Assembly (NCBI RefSeq): GCF_028649455.1
Contig: NZ_JAQSIO010000002.1
Coordinates: 682,001-746,000, forward strand
DNA from: Curvibacter microcysteis
Lineage (GTDB): Bacteria; Pseudomonadota; Gammaproteobacteria; Burkholderiales; Burkholderiaceae_C
Direction: 5' to 3'
Length of the DNA stretch: 64,000 nucleotides
A program made the translations under genes and the position numbers. Shown here piece by piece: positions 7,735 to 15,959 of this stretch. Position 1 is the first letter of the stretch, and each line of letters opens with the position of its first letter. The notes beneath the pieces were generated by a model, which saw nothing but the letters and a program-made list of their open reading frames with translations, was not told the DNA's origin and did no database searches.

Positions 7735-10700
7735 ATGAACCGCTACCACCCAGACGCTGCCTCTGCCATGCGCTGCCCCATCTGCGCTGAGGGCGTGGCC
7801 GCGACCCACCGATTTTGCTCGGCCTGCGGTGCGCGACTCGGGGCTGTCGAGGCGGATCAGGCGGTGGAGAAACGCTACATCACCGTGCTGTTTTGCGACC
7901 TGGTGGACTCCACCGCGCTGGCCGGTGCCGTGGATGCCGAAGACTTGCGGGAGATCTTTCAGGCCTACCAAGCCAGTTGTCTGGACATCGTGGCGCAGTT
8001 TGACGGCCATGTGGCCCAGGTGCTGGGCGACGGGCTCCTGGTTTATTTCGGCTACCCACGGGCGCAAGAAGCGGCTGCGGCCCGCGCCCTCCACACCGCG
8101 CGCGGCATTGTCGCGATGCTGCCGCGGCTCAGCGCGCGCCTGCGTCACCTCACCACCCTGGCCCTGCAGGTTCGCATTGGCATCCACACCGGCATGGTGG
8201 TGGTGGGGGATGTGGGCAGCGGTGAGCGGCGCGAGCGCCTGGCCATTGGCGAGGTGCCGCACATTGCGGCCCGCTTGCAGGCCTGTGCCCAGGCCAATGA
8301 AGTGGTGGTGTCCGAGGCGACCCGGCGGGCCATTCGAGAAGACCAGAACTGGCAGGCGCTGGGGCCTTTGAATCTGCGCGGCGTGACCCACCCCGTGGTG
8401 GCCCATCGCTTGTCGCCCGAGCCTTGGGCCGCCAGCCGCTCAGTGCCGGGTTGGCACCCGACGCTCACGGGGCGACCTGCTGACCGGGCCTTGTTGGAGC
8501 AGGCCTGGCGCCAGGTACAGGCCGGCCTCTTGGCCCCGCCATGCCCTGACGCTTGCCGCTCGGTGCTCATCACCGGTGAGCCTGGCCTGGGCAAATCCCA
8601 TTTGCTGATGGGGCTGTGCCGGCGGGTGCAGGCCCAGGGCGCGCGCGCCTGGGTGTGGCGCTGTTCACCGCACCACCAGGCCAGCGAATGGCATGCGGTG
8701 CTGGAGGGGTTGGAGGCCGACCTGGGCCTGAGCCAGGCCACGGGTGCCGAGCAGCGCCATGCTGTTTGGTGCGCGCAACGCCCTGCAGGCTGGGCCCCGG
8801 ATGGCGAGGATGCCCGCCTGCTGGCCCGCTTGCTGCGCGCTGAAGACCCGGCCCAGTCCGGGCAATGGACCTGGCCCGCCGCCGTGCTCAAGCAGCGCAG
8901 CGAAGCCGCTTTGCTGCGTGGCCTGCGCGCCTGGTCGGCTCAGCAGCCCTTGCTGCTGGCGTTGGAGGACTTGCACTGGGCGGACCCCTCGACCCTGGCC
9001 CTGGCGCGGGCCCTGCAAGAGGACCCCGGTCCGGCCTGCTTGCTGGTGTTGACCCAGCGCCCGCCCACCGAGCCGCCGCCGGCGCTACCGGCCAGCACCC
9101 AGTCCGTGGTCTTGGACCGCCTGAAGCCCGAAGAGGCCGAGGCTTTGCTGCTGCAGTGCACCGAAGGCAAGCCTTTGCCGCCCGAGGTGCAGCGCCGCAT
9201 CCTGGAGAACACCGACGGCGTTCCCTTGTTCATCGAGGAATTCACCCGCACCGTGCTGGAGTCCGATCTGCTCAAGGAAACCGCCCAGGGTTATGAATTG
9301 CGCGGCCCCTTACCGACGGCCCTGATCCCGGACAACCTGCGGGATTCGCTGTCGACCCGTTTGGACCGGCTGGAGGCTGGGCGGGCCGTGGCGCGCCGGG
9401 CCTCCGTCATCGGGCGGCGTTTCGAACGGGCCTTGCTCCAGGCCTTGTGCGGCAATGACCCGGCGCTGGTCCAGCAAGGCTTGAACGAACTGCTGGCGGC
9501 AGGCCTGGTGCGGCCCCTGGATGAATCGGGCCAGCGCTATGAGTTCAAGCACGCCCTGGTGCAGGCCGCGGCCTACGACACCTTGCTGCGCCGCGACCAT
9601 CACCTGCTGCACGGCTTGCTGGCCAACGAACTGGCCCGCCAGCAGCCGGAGCTGCTGCAGCGCCAACCCGAGCTGCTGGCCCACCACCACACCGAAGCCC
9701 AGCAGTGGGCGCCCGCCGTGCAGCTGTGGTTGCGGGCCGGGCAGCACGCGCTGTCGCGCTCGGCCAACCTGGAGGCGCTGTCGCACCTGCGCGCCGGCCT
9801 GGCCTTGATCCGCCACCTGCCGCCTGACGAGGGCGCTCGGCTGGAACTCAGCCTGCTGGGCTTGATGGCGCCGGCCCTCAAGGTGACGCGCGGCTTCACG
9901 GCGCCCGAGCTGGAAGCGCTGTACGCGCGGGTTGAGGCCTTGTGCCAGGTGCTGCCCGACCGGCCCGAGATGTTCGTGGCCCTCAATGGCCTGTGGGGCT
10001 ACCGCCAGGTCAAGGGCCAGCAGCAGGGCTTGATCGCGCTGGCGCAGCAGAACCTGGCCTTTGTGGAGCGGGCCGGCACGCCCACCATGCTGGCGCAGGC
10101 GGTGTTTTCGGTCGGGGTGTCGCAACTCTGGTCGGGCCAGTTCCGACAAGCCAATGACAGCTTGTGGCGCGCCGTGCAGGTCTATGACCCGGTGCGCGAC
10201 GCCCACACCGCCCAGGTCTACGGCTCCGACCCCCGGGTGGCCGCCGAGTGTTACCGGTCCTATGCCTTGTTTGCCATGGGCCTGGCCGATCAGGCCGAAG
10301 CGGCGATCGAGCGCGCTGCCGACTGGGCCCAGCGCCTGGACCACCCCTTCAGCCGGACCTGGGGCGTGGTGTTTCGCAGTGGCTTCGATGTCATGCGGCA
10401 CGAGCCGCACCGGGTGCTGGCCGAGGTGGACCGCCACATCGCCCACTGCCGCGAGGTCGGCCATGTCTTTTGGTTGGCCACCACCTTGGCCACCCGGGCC
10501 TGGGCCTGGGCCATGACCGGCCGCCGCCAAGAGGGCATCGAGGGACTGCGGGCTGCGCTGGCCTTTCAGGCCTCGATTGGGGCGGGCGTGATCCAGCCCC
10601 AGTGGCGGTGCAAGCTGGCCGAGGCCTTGATGCTGGACGGCCAACTGGAACAGGCCGAGCTTGAAATCGACTCCGCCCTGGCGACCAGCCTGGCCCATGA

Positions 10701-11013
10701 AGACCTGTTTGGCCGCAGCGACATCTTGCGCGTGCGCGGTGAAATCGCCTGGCGGCGCCACCCCGATCAACCCGACCTGGCACACGCGCGCCTGCAAGAG
10801 GCCCTGGCCATGGCCCAGCAACTGGACTACAAACCCTGGGCCTTGCGCATTGCCACCAGCTTGTGGCGCCTGGCGGACGCGCACGGCACGCCCCGCCCGC
10901 CCTTGCCGGAACTGCTGGCCGAGCTGCACGAGGGGCAGGGCAGTTGGGCCCTGCGCGATGCCCGCGCGGCCTTGCGATCAACCCACGCCGCGCTGAGCCA
11001 GCCGCCGGCCTGA
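7735..11013 (+). CDS. Zinc-ribbon, class III nucleotide cyclase, AAA ATPase and TPR fusion protein
   Basis: A 1092-aa multidomain protein. Residues 14-31 form a zinc ribbon (CPIC and CSAC). Residues 45-225 are a class III cyclase domain with metal-binding D55 (FCDLVDST) and D99 (LGDGLLVYFG). An AAA domain follows with Walker A GEPGLGKS at 281-288 and Walker B LLLALEDLHWAD at 405-416. The rest is helical and TPR-like. The catalytic stretch reads GEVPHIAARLQ: R180 is kept, but the usual transition-state Asn is His176. Such proteins usually act as large regulators or cyclases; the signal and product are unknown. It is preceded by a roughly 130-bp AT-rich divergent promoter region. An in-frame ATG at 7768 is an alternative start. 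Confidence 0.85.
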   Translation: MNRYHPDAASAMRCPICAEGVAATHRFCSACGARLGAVEADQAVEKRYITVLFCDLVDSTALAGAVDAEDLREIFQAYQASCLDIVAQFDGHVAQVLGDGLLVYFGYPRAQEAAAARALHTARGIVAMLPRLSARLRHLTTLALQVRIGIHTGMVVVGDVGSGERRERLAIGEVPHIAARLQACAQANEVVVSEATRRAIREDQNWQALGPLNLRGVTHPVVAHRLSPEPWAASRSVPGWHPTLTGRPADRALLEQAWRQVQAGLLAPPCPDACRSVLITGEPGLGKSHLLMGLCRRVQAQGARAWVWRCSPHHQASEWHAVLEGLEADLGLSQATGAEQRHAVWCAQRPAGWAPDGEDARLLARLLRAEDPAQSGQWTWPAAVLKQRSEAALLRGLRAWSAQQPLLLALEDLHWADPSTLALARALQEDPGPACLLVLTQRPPTEPPPALPASTQSVVLDRLKPEEAEALLLQCTEGKPLPPEVQRRILENTDGVPLFIEEFTRTVLESDLLKETAQGYELRGPLPTALIPDNLRDSLSTRLDRLEAGRAVARRASVIGRRFERALLQALCGNDPALVQQGLNELLAAGLVRPLDESGQRYEFKHALVQAAAYDTLLRRDHHLLHGLLANELARQQPELLQRQPELLAHHHTEAQQWAPAVQLWLRAGQHALSRSANLEALSHLRAGLALIRHLPPDEGARLELSLLGLMAPALKVTRGFTAPELEALYARVEALCQVLPDRPEMFVALNGLWGYRQVKGQQQGLIALAQQNLAFVERAGTPTMLAQAVFSVGVSQLWSGQFRQANDSLWRAVQVYDPVRDAHTAQVYGSDPRVAAECYRSYALFAMGLADQAEAAIERAADWAQRLDHPFSRTWGVVFRSGFDVMRHEPHRVLAEVDRHIAHCREVGHVFWLATTLATRAWAWAMTGRRQEGIEGLRAALAFQASIGAGVIQPQWRCKLAEALMLDGQLEQAELEIDSALATSLAHEDLFGRSDILRVRGEIAWRRHPDQPDLAHARLQEALAMAQQLDYKPWALRIATSLWRLADAHGTPRPPLPELLAELHEGQGSWALRDARAALRSTHAALSQPPA

Positions 11014-11044
11014 TGCACGAAGGGGGCGCCGTGCCATGCCCCGT

Positions 11045-11058
11045 CACGGTGCACCGTG
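11045..11058. repeat. Perfect 14-bp palindrome in the gap before the deaminase gene
   Basis: CACGGTGCACCGTG is a perfect inverted repeat in the 163-bp gap between the cyclase gene and the deaminase gene (11014-11176). A dimeric regulator site is possible, but no regulator can be assigned. Nothing else is evident in this gap. Confidence 0.4.
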
Positions 11059-11176
11059 GCACAGGAAATGCTTCGATGGTCCAGCCCTGCTGGAGCGCCC
11101 GCCACCCCGGGCGGCGGCCCAGCTTTCTTTGTCCATTTGCCGTGTGCCTTGGCGGCGCGCGGCCCAGAAAGTTTGC

Positions 11177-11737
11177 ATGTCGACCTTGGCCCCTGTGACC
11201 CCGCTTTCTGCGCCTGACGCGCTGGCCTCTTCGGACCTGGGGCTGCCCACCGAAGTGCCTCTGGACGAGCGCGATGGCCGCTACCTGCGTGCGGCCATCG
11301 CCTTGGCGGACCGGGGGCGCTCCCGGGGCAACCGGCCTTTTGGCGCTGTGCTGGTGTCGCCCGAGGACGAGGTGCTGGGCGAGGCCTGGTGCAACACCAG
11401 CGAAACCGGCGACTGCACGGGCCACGCCGAAACCGGCCTGGTGCGCGAAGTCAGTCCGCGCTATTCGCGCGAGCAACTGGCCCAGGCCACGCTGTACAGC
11501 TCGGGCGAGCCCTGCGTGATGTGCGCGGGCGCCATCTTCTGGTCCAACGTGCGGCGGGTGGTCTATGGCATCGACGCCCAACGCCTGCGCGCCTTCCGCG
11601 GCGAGCGCCTGGACCAGCGCGATGCCGAGCTCTCTTGCCGCGATGTGTTCGCCGCCTCGCCTTACCCGATTGAGTGCATCGGCCCGGCCCTGGTCGAAGA
11701 GGCCAGCCAGTCCCACCGGGGCGCCTGGAAGCTGTGA
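11177..11737 (+). CDS. Nucleoside/nucleobase deaminase (CDA-fold)
   Basis: A 186-aa zinc-dependent deaminase of the cytidine/guanine/tRNA-adenosine deaminase superfamily. Zinc ligands are H83 (with catalytic E85 in HAE) and C113/C116 in the PCVMC motif. NRPFGAVLV near residue 52 is the substrate-binding strand seen in guanine deaminase and TadA relatives. The C-terminus (FAASPYPIECIGP) favours a free-base deaminase over TadA. The ATG at 11177 was chosen because the family domain begins shortly after it. The stop overlaps the next ATG (TGATG), coupling it to the RutR-like regulator and placing it in the heterocycle cluster. Confidence 0.82.
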   Translation: MSTLAPVTPLSAPDALASSDLGLPTEVPLDERDGRYLRAAIALADRGRSRGNRPFGAVLVSPEDEVLGEAWCNTSETGDCTGHAETGLVREVSPRYSREQLAQATLYSSGEPCVMCAGAIFWSNVRRVVYGIDAQRLRAFRGERLDQRDAELSCRDVFAASPYPIECIGPALVEEASQSHRGAWKL

Positions 11738-12471
11738 TGGGCGCGGTGGACCCGTCTCTGCCGGCGGCTGTTCAAGCTGAGGGGGCTGCCGAGGGCGGGG
11801 CGCCCGTCAACCGCCTGCGCGCGGGCCGGGAGCGCACCCTGGCAGCCATCCGAGCCGCTGCCATTGTGGAATTCAGTCAGCACGGCTTCAAGGGCGCCTC
11901 CACCCAGGCGATTGCCGAGCGCGCAGGCCTGACCAAGCCCCAATTGCATTACTACATCCGCGGCAAGGACGAGCTCTACGAAGAGCTGCTGGGCGCCGTG
12001 CTGCAAGGCTGGAGCAGCGCCTTTGTGTTTGACGCGCCGCGTGAAGGTTTGCCCGCCGAGCCGCGCCAGGTGCTGGCCGAGTACGTGCGGCGCAAGCTGG
12101 ATTACGCGCTGGACCACCCGGGCCTGTCGCGCATCTTCACGGGCGAGGTGCTCAGCGGCGGCCCCAAGCTCGGCCGCTATTGGCCCGAGGCGCGGCGCTC
12201 CACCCAGCGCAAGGTGGAGGTCATTGAAGGCTGGATCGCCCAGGGCCTGGTGCGTCCCCTGGACGCGCGCGTGCTGCTGATGCAGATCTGGGGCATGACC
12301 CAGCACTATGCCGACTATGGCGTGCAAGTGCGCGTGATGCTGGGTCTGCCCCCGGATGCGCCACTGGACCGTGCACCGATTGCGCTGCAAATCACCAACT
12401 TCGTGCTGCTGGGCTGTGGCCTGGCACCACTTCAGGACATGCCGCCAGCGCCGGGCCCGGTTGGAAGGTGA
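11737..12471 (+). CDS. TetR-family regulator of the RutR type
   Basis: A 244-aa repressor. The N-terminal helix-turn-helix reads STQAIAERAGLTKPQLHYY near residues 50-70. The C-terminal ligand domain has the RutR hallmarks EYVRRKLDYALDHP, EVLSGGPKL and IWGMTQHYADY, which I recall as close to E. coli RutR, the uracil/thymine-responsive regulator. The start ATG overlaps the deaminase stop by one base. An operator like the RutR box lies 40 bases after its stop at 12511-12526, before the next operon. Its own upstream deaminase may be in the same regulon. The ligand is probably a pyrimidine-like ring (inference). Confidence 0.85.
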   Translation: MGAVDPSLPAAVQAEGAAEGGAPVNRLRAGRERTLAAIRAAAIVEFSQHGFKGASTQAIAERAGLTKPQLHYYIRGKDELYEELLGAVLQGWSSAFVFDAPREGLPAEPRQVLAEYVRRKLDYALDHPGLSRIFTGEVLSGGPKLGRYWPEARRSTQRKVEVIEGWIAQGLVRPLDARVLLMQIWGMTQHYADYGVQVRVMLGLPPDAPLDRAPIALQITNFVLLGCGLAPLQDMPPAPGPVGR

Positions 12472-12488
12472 TCCAGGGCCTGGGGCCC

Positions 12489-12504
12489 TGGCACAGCGTT
12501 TGCA
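12489..12504 (+). promoter_or_regulatory. Sigma-54 (-24/-12) promoter of the catabolic operon
   Basis: TGGCACAGCGTTTGCA matches the RpoN consensus TGGCAC-N5-TTGCA at every defined base, with ten bases between the GG and GC. The predicted start is near 12515, about 80 bases before the reductase ATG at 12595. Sigma-54 dependence implies an NtrC-like activator and nitrogen control. Confidence 0.8.
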
Positions 12505-12510
12505 AGCAGT

Positions 12511-12526
12511 TTGACCGATCGATCAA
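12511..12526. promoter_or_regulatory. RutR-type operator
   Basis: TTGACCGATCGATCAA is a 16-bp near-palindrome resembling the E. coli RutR box (TTGACC, four bases, GGTCAA). A further half-site TGGTCAA lies at 12533-12539. It sits on the predicted +1 of the sigma-54 promoter, where a bound repressor would block transcription. Confidence 0.7.
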
Positions 12527-12594
12527 ATCAATTGGTCAAGAAAGCGGCGCAGTGCTGCGCTTGACCCTTCCGACCCAGCGAAAGGGCCCGAGTG

Positions 12595-13182
12595 ATGCGG
12601 ATCTTGGTGATTTACTGCCACCCTGTGGAAACCAGCTACAACGCGGCTTTGCACCAGCAGGTGCTGCAAAGCCTGCGTCAGGCTGGCCACGAGGTGGACG
12701 ACTGCGACCTGTACGCTGAAGGCTTCAACCCGGTCTTGTCCCGTGAAGAGCGCCTGGGCTACCACGAGGTGCCCGGCAACCGCCTGCCCGTGCAAGGCTA
12801 TGTGGACCGCCTGTTGTGGGCCGAGGGCCTGGTGTTCTGCTTCCCCACCTGGTGTTTTGGCCTGCCCGCCATGTTGAAGGGCTTTTTTGACCGGGTGCTG
12901 ATGCCCGGCGTGGCCTTTGACATCAGCGATCCGCAAAACGTCAAACCCTCGCTGACCCACATCAAGCGCATCTCGGCCGTGGTCACCTATGGCCGCCCGC
13001 GCTGGACCGCCTGGTTCATGGGCGACCCGCCGCGCAAGGTCATCACACGCTACCTGCGCCTGTTGACCGGCGGCAGTGCCCGCGTCAGCTACCACGCGCA
13101 CTACCACATGAACGTGGCCACCCCGCAAAGCCTGGACGCCTTCAAGTCCCGGGTTGGCTTGGCCATGGGGCGGCTGGCATGA
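12595..13182 (+). CDS. NAD(P)H-dependent flavodoxin-fold oxidoreductase (NQO1/MdaB-like)
   Basis: A 195-aa protein of the NAD(P)H:quinone oxidoreductase family. It begins with the flavin-phosphate loop ILVIYCHPVETSYNAAL. The FCFPTWCFGLPAMLKGFFDRVL block is the isoalloxazine and quinone pocket. It is the first gene of the operon. An AAGGG ribosome site lies about 8 bases before the ATG at 12595; a GTG at 12592 is less likely. It ends in an ATGA overlap with the amidohydrolase. In this context it could supply reduced flavin or reduce a ring or quinoid intermediate (inference). Confidence 0.8.
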   Translation: MRILVIYCHPVETSYNAALHQQVLQSLRQAGHEVDDCDLYAEGFNPVLSREERLGYHEVPGNRLPVQGYVDRLLWAEGLVFCFPTWCFGLPAMLKGFFDRVLMPGVAFDISDPQNVKPSLTHIKRISAVVTYGRPRWTAWFMGDPPRKVITRYLRLLTGGSARVSYHAHYHMNVATPQSLDAFKSRVGLAMGRLA

Positions 13183-14486
13183 GCGCGCTCGCCCCCCCTT
13201 GGAGTCCTATCCCCGAGGGCCTGGCCCGCGCCCGTTTGCCCGCCTGGGCCCTGCCGGCCGACTGGCCGCGTGAGGGCCTGGTGCCCGCGCTGGCCGATGT
13301 GCAGCTGGCCCAGGGCCGCGTCCACCGCGTCAGCCCCGCGGGCTTGGCCCCGCTGGCGGGCCCGGTGTGGGACCTGGCGGGCGCCCCGGTGCTGCCCGGC
13401 CTGGTCGACGCCCACACCCACCTGGACAAGGCCTTCACCCTGCCGCGCATGGGCGAGGTGCAGCCCGGCTTGCTGGGCGCCATCGACGCCATGATGCAGG
13501 ACCGCCGCCATTGGACCTCGGAGGACGTGCGCGAACGCGCCAGCCAAGGCCTGCGCTGGGCCCACGAGGCCGGCGTGGTGCAGCTGCGCAGCCATTGCGA
13601 CTGGTGGGAACCCCAGACCACGCCCGTGGCCTGGCCGGTGTTGCGCGAACTGGCCCAGGAGTGGCAGGGCCGCCTGCAGCTGGAGCGCGTCAGCCTGATC
13701 CCTTTGCACCTTTACGCCCAGCGTGACACTGCGATGGCGCTGGCGGCCCAAGTGGCGGCCAGTGGCCCGGGTGCTTGCCTGGGCGGCTTCGTGCACAGCA
13801 GCAACTGGGACCCGCAGGCCTTGCGCCACCTGCTGGAGGCCGCGCGCCACCACGACCTGGACGTGGACCTGCATGTGGACGAAGAGCTCAACCCGCGCGC
13901 CCAGGGCCTGTGGCATGTGGCGCGCCTGGTCAAGGCGCTGGGCCTGCGCACCCGTGTGGTTTGCGGCCACACCTGTGCGTTGGCGGCCCAGCCTGAGGCC
14001 GAGGCCCTGGCCACCCTGGACGCGGTGGCCGAGGCCGGCCTGACCTTGGTCAGCCTGCCCATCACCAATTTGCTGCTGCAGGACGCGGTCACCGGGCGCA
14101 CCCCGCGCTCGCGCGGGCTCACCCTGGTCAAGGAGGCGCGGGACCGTGGCATCCCGGTGCTGCTGGCCAGCGACAACGTGCAAGACCCGTTTTGCCCCAG
14201 TGGCAGCTTTGACCCGCTGGAGGCCTTTGGCGTGGGCGTGGCCATGGGCCAGTTGGGCCAGGCTTTTGATCAGTGGAGCGACAGCCTGTGCCGGCGCGAC
14301 GCGCTGGCCCGACCCGGCAGCGCGCCGCCCGCCCCATTCAGCGCGGGCAGCCCGGCGGATGTGCTGATCTTCCCGCAGGCCAATGCCTGGGGCTTCCCGT
14401 CGCGCACCCAGCCTCGCGTGGTGCTGCGCCAGGGGCAGCCGCTGGCCCCAATCCCCCAGCCTTCATTTGCATCGGAGTCCGCATGA
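13179..14486 (+). CDS. Cytosine/creatinine deaminase-like amidohydrolase (CodA family)
   Basis: A 435-aa metal-dependent amidohydrolase. Metal and catalytic residues are H79/H81 (DAHTHLDK), H232 with E235 (HVDE), H264 (CGHTCAL) and D332 (SDNVQDPF). The spacing H232-E235-H264-D332 nearly reproduces E. coli CodA (H214-E217-H246-D313). CodA-type enzymes deaminate cytosine, isocytosine, creatinine or related ring amidines. It overlaps the reductase before it and the RidA-fold gene after it by 4 bases each, so all are tightly coupled. The exact substrate is unknown. Confidence 0.82.
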   Translation: MSALAPPWSPIPEGLARARLPAWALPADWPREGLVPALADVQLAQGRVHRVSPAGLAPLAGPVWDLAGAPVLPGLVDAHTHLDKAFTLPRMGEVQPGLLGAIDAMMQDRRHWTSEDVRERASQGLRWAHEAGVVQLRSHCDWWEPQTTPVAWPVLRELAQEWQGRLQLERVSLIPLHLYAQRDTAMALAAQVAASGPGACLGGFVHSSNWDPQALRHLLEAARHHDLDVDLHVDEELNPRAQGLWHVARLVKALGLRTRVVCGHTCALAAQPEAEALATLDAVAEAGLTLVSLPITNLLLQDAVTGRTPRSRGLTLVKEARDRGIPVLLASDNVQDPFCPSGSFDPLEAFGVGVAMGQLGQAFDQWSDSLCRRDALARPGSAPPAPFSAGSPADVLIFPQANAWGFPSRTQPRVVLRQGQPLAPIPQPSFASESA

Positions 14487-14953
14487 ATTCCCCGGCCGCT
14501 TCGCTCCCCACCATCGCCCAGCCCCTGGCGCGCTACGCGGCCTGGCGCCGCGCCGGGGATTTGGTGTTCCTGTCAGGCGTGATCGCGGTTGACCCCGCCG
14601 CCCAGCGCATCGTGCAAGGCTATGGCGACATCCCCGACGCTGCGGCGGACCTGATTGGGCGCACGGGTGAGTTCTCCAGTGATTTCAAGGACGGTCCCAT
14701 CTTGGCCCAGAGCTGGTATGTGCTGGACCGTGTGCGACTGACCATTGAGGCCGCCGGCGGCCAGATGAGCGACGTCTTCAAGCTGGTGCAGTACTTCAAG
14801 AACCTGGACCACTTCCCGCACTACAGCCGGGTGCGCAAGCTGTTCTTCCCGGGCGAGCCGCCGGCGTCCACGGTGGTCGAGGTCAGCGCCATGCTGCCCA
14901 GCGCCGACATCCTGATCGAGGTCGAAGCCACGGCCTACCTGCCGCTGCGCTGA
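14483..14953 (+). CDS. RidA-fold (YjgF/YER057c/UK114) protein lacking the catalytic arginine
   Basis: A 156-aa protein with the RidA core: GDLVFLSGVIAVD, an ESWYVLDRVR-like helix (AQSWYVLDRVRLTIEAAG) and the end strand STVVEVSAMLPSADILIEV. Canonical RidA is about 130 aa; here an extra stretch of about 35 residues follows the first strand (residues 38-72). Where imine deaminases have Arg (E. coli R105 in PARS), this protein has S129 in PPAST. It therefore probably does not act as a standard enamine/imine deaminase. RutC of the Rut pathway is also RidA-like, so a role in the same catabolic route is likely. The ATG overlaps the amidohydrolase stop. Confidence 0.8.
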   Translation: MNSPAASLPTIAQPLARYAAWRRAGDLVFLSGVIAVDPAAQRIVQGYGDIPDAAADLIGRTGEFSSDFKDGPILAQSWYVLDRVRLTIEAAGGQMSDVFKLVQYFKNLDHFPHYSRVRKLFFPGEPPASTVVEVSAMLPSADILIEVEATAYLPLR

Positions 14954-14997
14954 ACAGCGACCTTGGCCCTCCGATCCACCCCGCGAAAGCCCAACCT

Positions 14998-15858
14998 ATG
15001 CTGCACGGCTACAACCCGCCCCAACGCTTTTTGCCTTACCTGAGCTGGCGCGAGATCGTCGAACTGCCCGACCGCGCCAACACCGTCATCGTGCTGCCGA
15101 CGGGGGCGACCGAGCAACACGGCCCGCACCTGCCGTGTGCGGTGGACACGGTGATCGCCGCCGGTGTGGTTGGCCACGCCCTGGCGGCCTTGCCCGCCTC
15201 GGTGCCGGCGTATGCGATGGCGCCCATCACCTACGGCAAGAGCGAGGAACACCTGAACTTTCCAGGCACCATGACGCTCAGCGGCGAGACCCTGCTCGCC
15301 ACCATGAACGAGATCGGCGAGTCGGTCTACCGCGCGGGCTTTCGCAAGCTGCTGATCGTCAACGGCCATGGCGGCCAGCCCCAGGTCATGGAGATGGCGG
15401 CGCGCGAGCTTCGCTTGCGTCACGGCGACTTCATCGTCGTGCCCAGCTTCACCTGGCGCGTGCCCCATGTGGCGGGGCAGTACCTGTCCGAGCGCGAGAA
15501 AAAGCTCGCCATGCACGCCGGCCACGCCGAGACGGCGCTGATGCTGGCCTTGGCGCCCGACACGGTGCACATGGCGCACGCCGTGACCAACTACCCGCCC
15601 GAGTTCCCCTCCCGCCTGTTGTCGCCCGATGGGCGCCCCGCCTGCGCCTGGAGTGCGCGCGACTTCGGACCCAGCGGCATCATCGGCGACCCCTTGCCGG
15701 CCACGGCCGAGCAGGGCCAGGCCATCCTCGAATCGCTGGCCCAGAGCTGGGCCCAGGCCATCACCGAGCTGCACGAGCTGCACTGGGCTCCGCGTGCCGA
15801 AGCCACCTGGGGCCGGGGCCAATTCAGCGGCCATGTCGAAGGCAGGGCCCCGGGCTGA
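14998..15858 (+). CDS. Creatininase-family amidohydrolase
   Basis: A 286-aa metal-dependent amide-ring hydrolase. Metal ligands are visible as E39 and H41 (TGATEQHGPHLP), D50 (VDT), H124 (NGHGGQ) and E178 in HAGHAETALML. The family opens cyclic or linear amides: creatinine to creatine, deformylation of pyrimidines, and related reactions. It lies 44 bases after the RidA-fold gene in the same operon. Together with a CodA-type deaminase it suggests stepwise hydrolysis of a nitrogen ring; creatinine itself is one candidate. Confidence 0.85.
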   Translation: MLHGYNPPQRFLPYLSWREIVELPDRANTVIVLPTGATEQHGPHLPCAVDTVIAAGVVGHALAALPASVPAYAMAPITYGKSEEHLNFPGTMTLSGETLLATMNEIGESVYRAGFRKLLIVNGHGGQPQVMEMAARELRLRHGDFIVVPSFTWRVPHVAGQYLSEREKKLAMHAGHAETALMLALAPDTVHMAHAVTNYPPEFPSRLLSPDGRPACAWSARDFGPSGIIGDPLPATAEQGQAILESLAQSWAQAITELHELHWAPRAEATWGRGQFSGHVEGRAPG

Positions 15859-15905
15859 GCCTGGCCTGAGTCCTGCGGACCGACTGCCGAAAACGAAGCT
15901 GACTT

Positions 15906-15921
15906 TGGCACGCCCTTTGCC
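15906..15921 (+). promoter_or_regulatory. Sigma-54 (-24/-12) promoter of the transporter operon
   Basis: TGGCACGCCCTTTGCC matches TGGCAC-N5-TTGCA except for the last base, with correct GG-N10-GC spacing. The start would fall near 15932, 28 bases before the binding-protein ATG. It is the second RpoN promoter in the cluster. Confidence 0.75.
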
Positions 15922-15959
15922 TTGAGACGAATCCATCCACCCACCCCCGGAGTTCTGCC

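Noticed and set aside
12372-12389. TGCACC...TGCA dyad about 110 bases upstream of the first sigma-54 promoter as an NtrC enhancer
   Set aside because: Position is suitable, but the spacing (18 bases) and right half differ from the NtrC consensus, so it is too weak to annotate.
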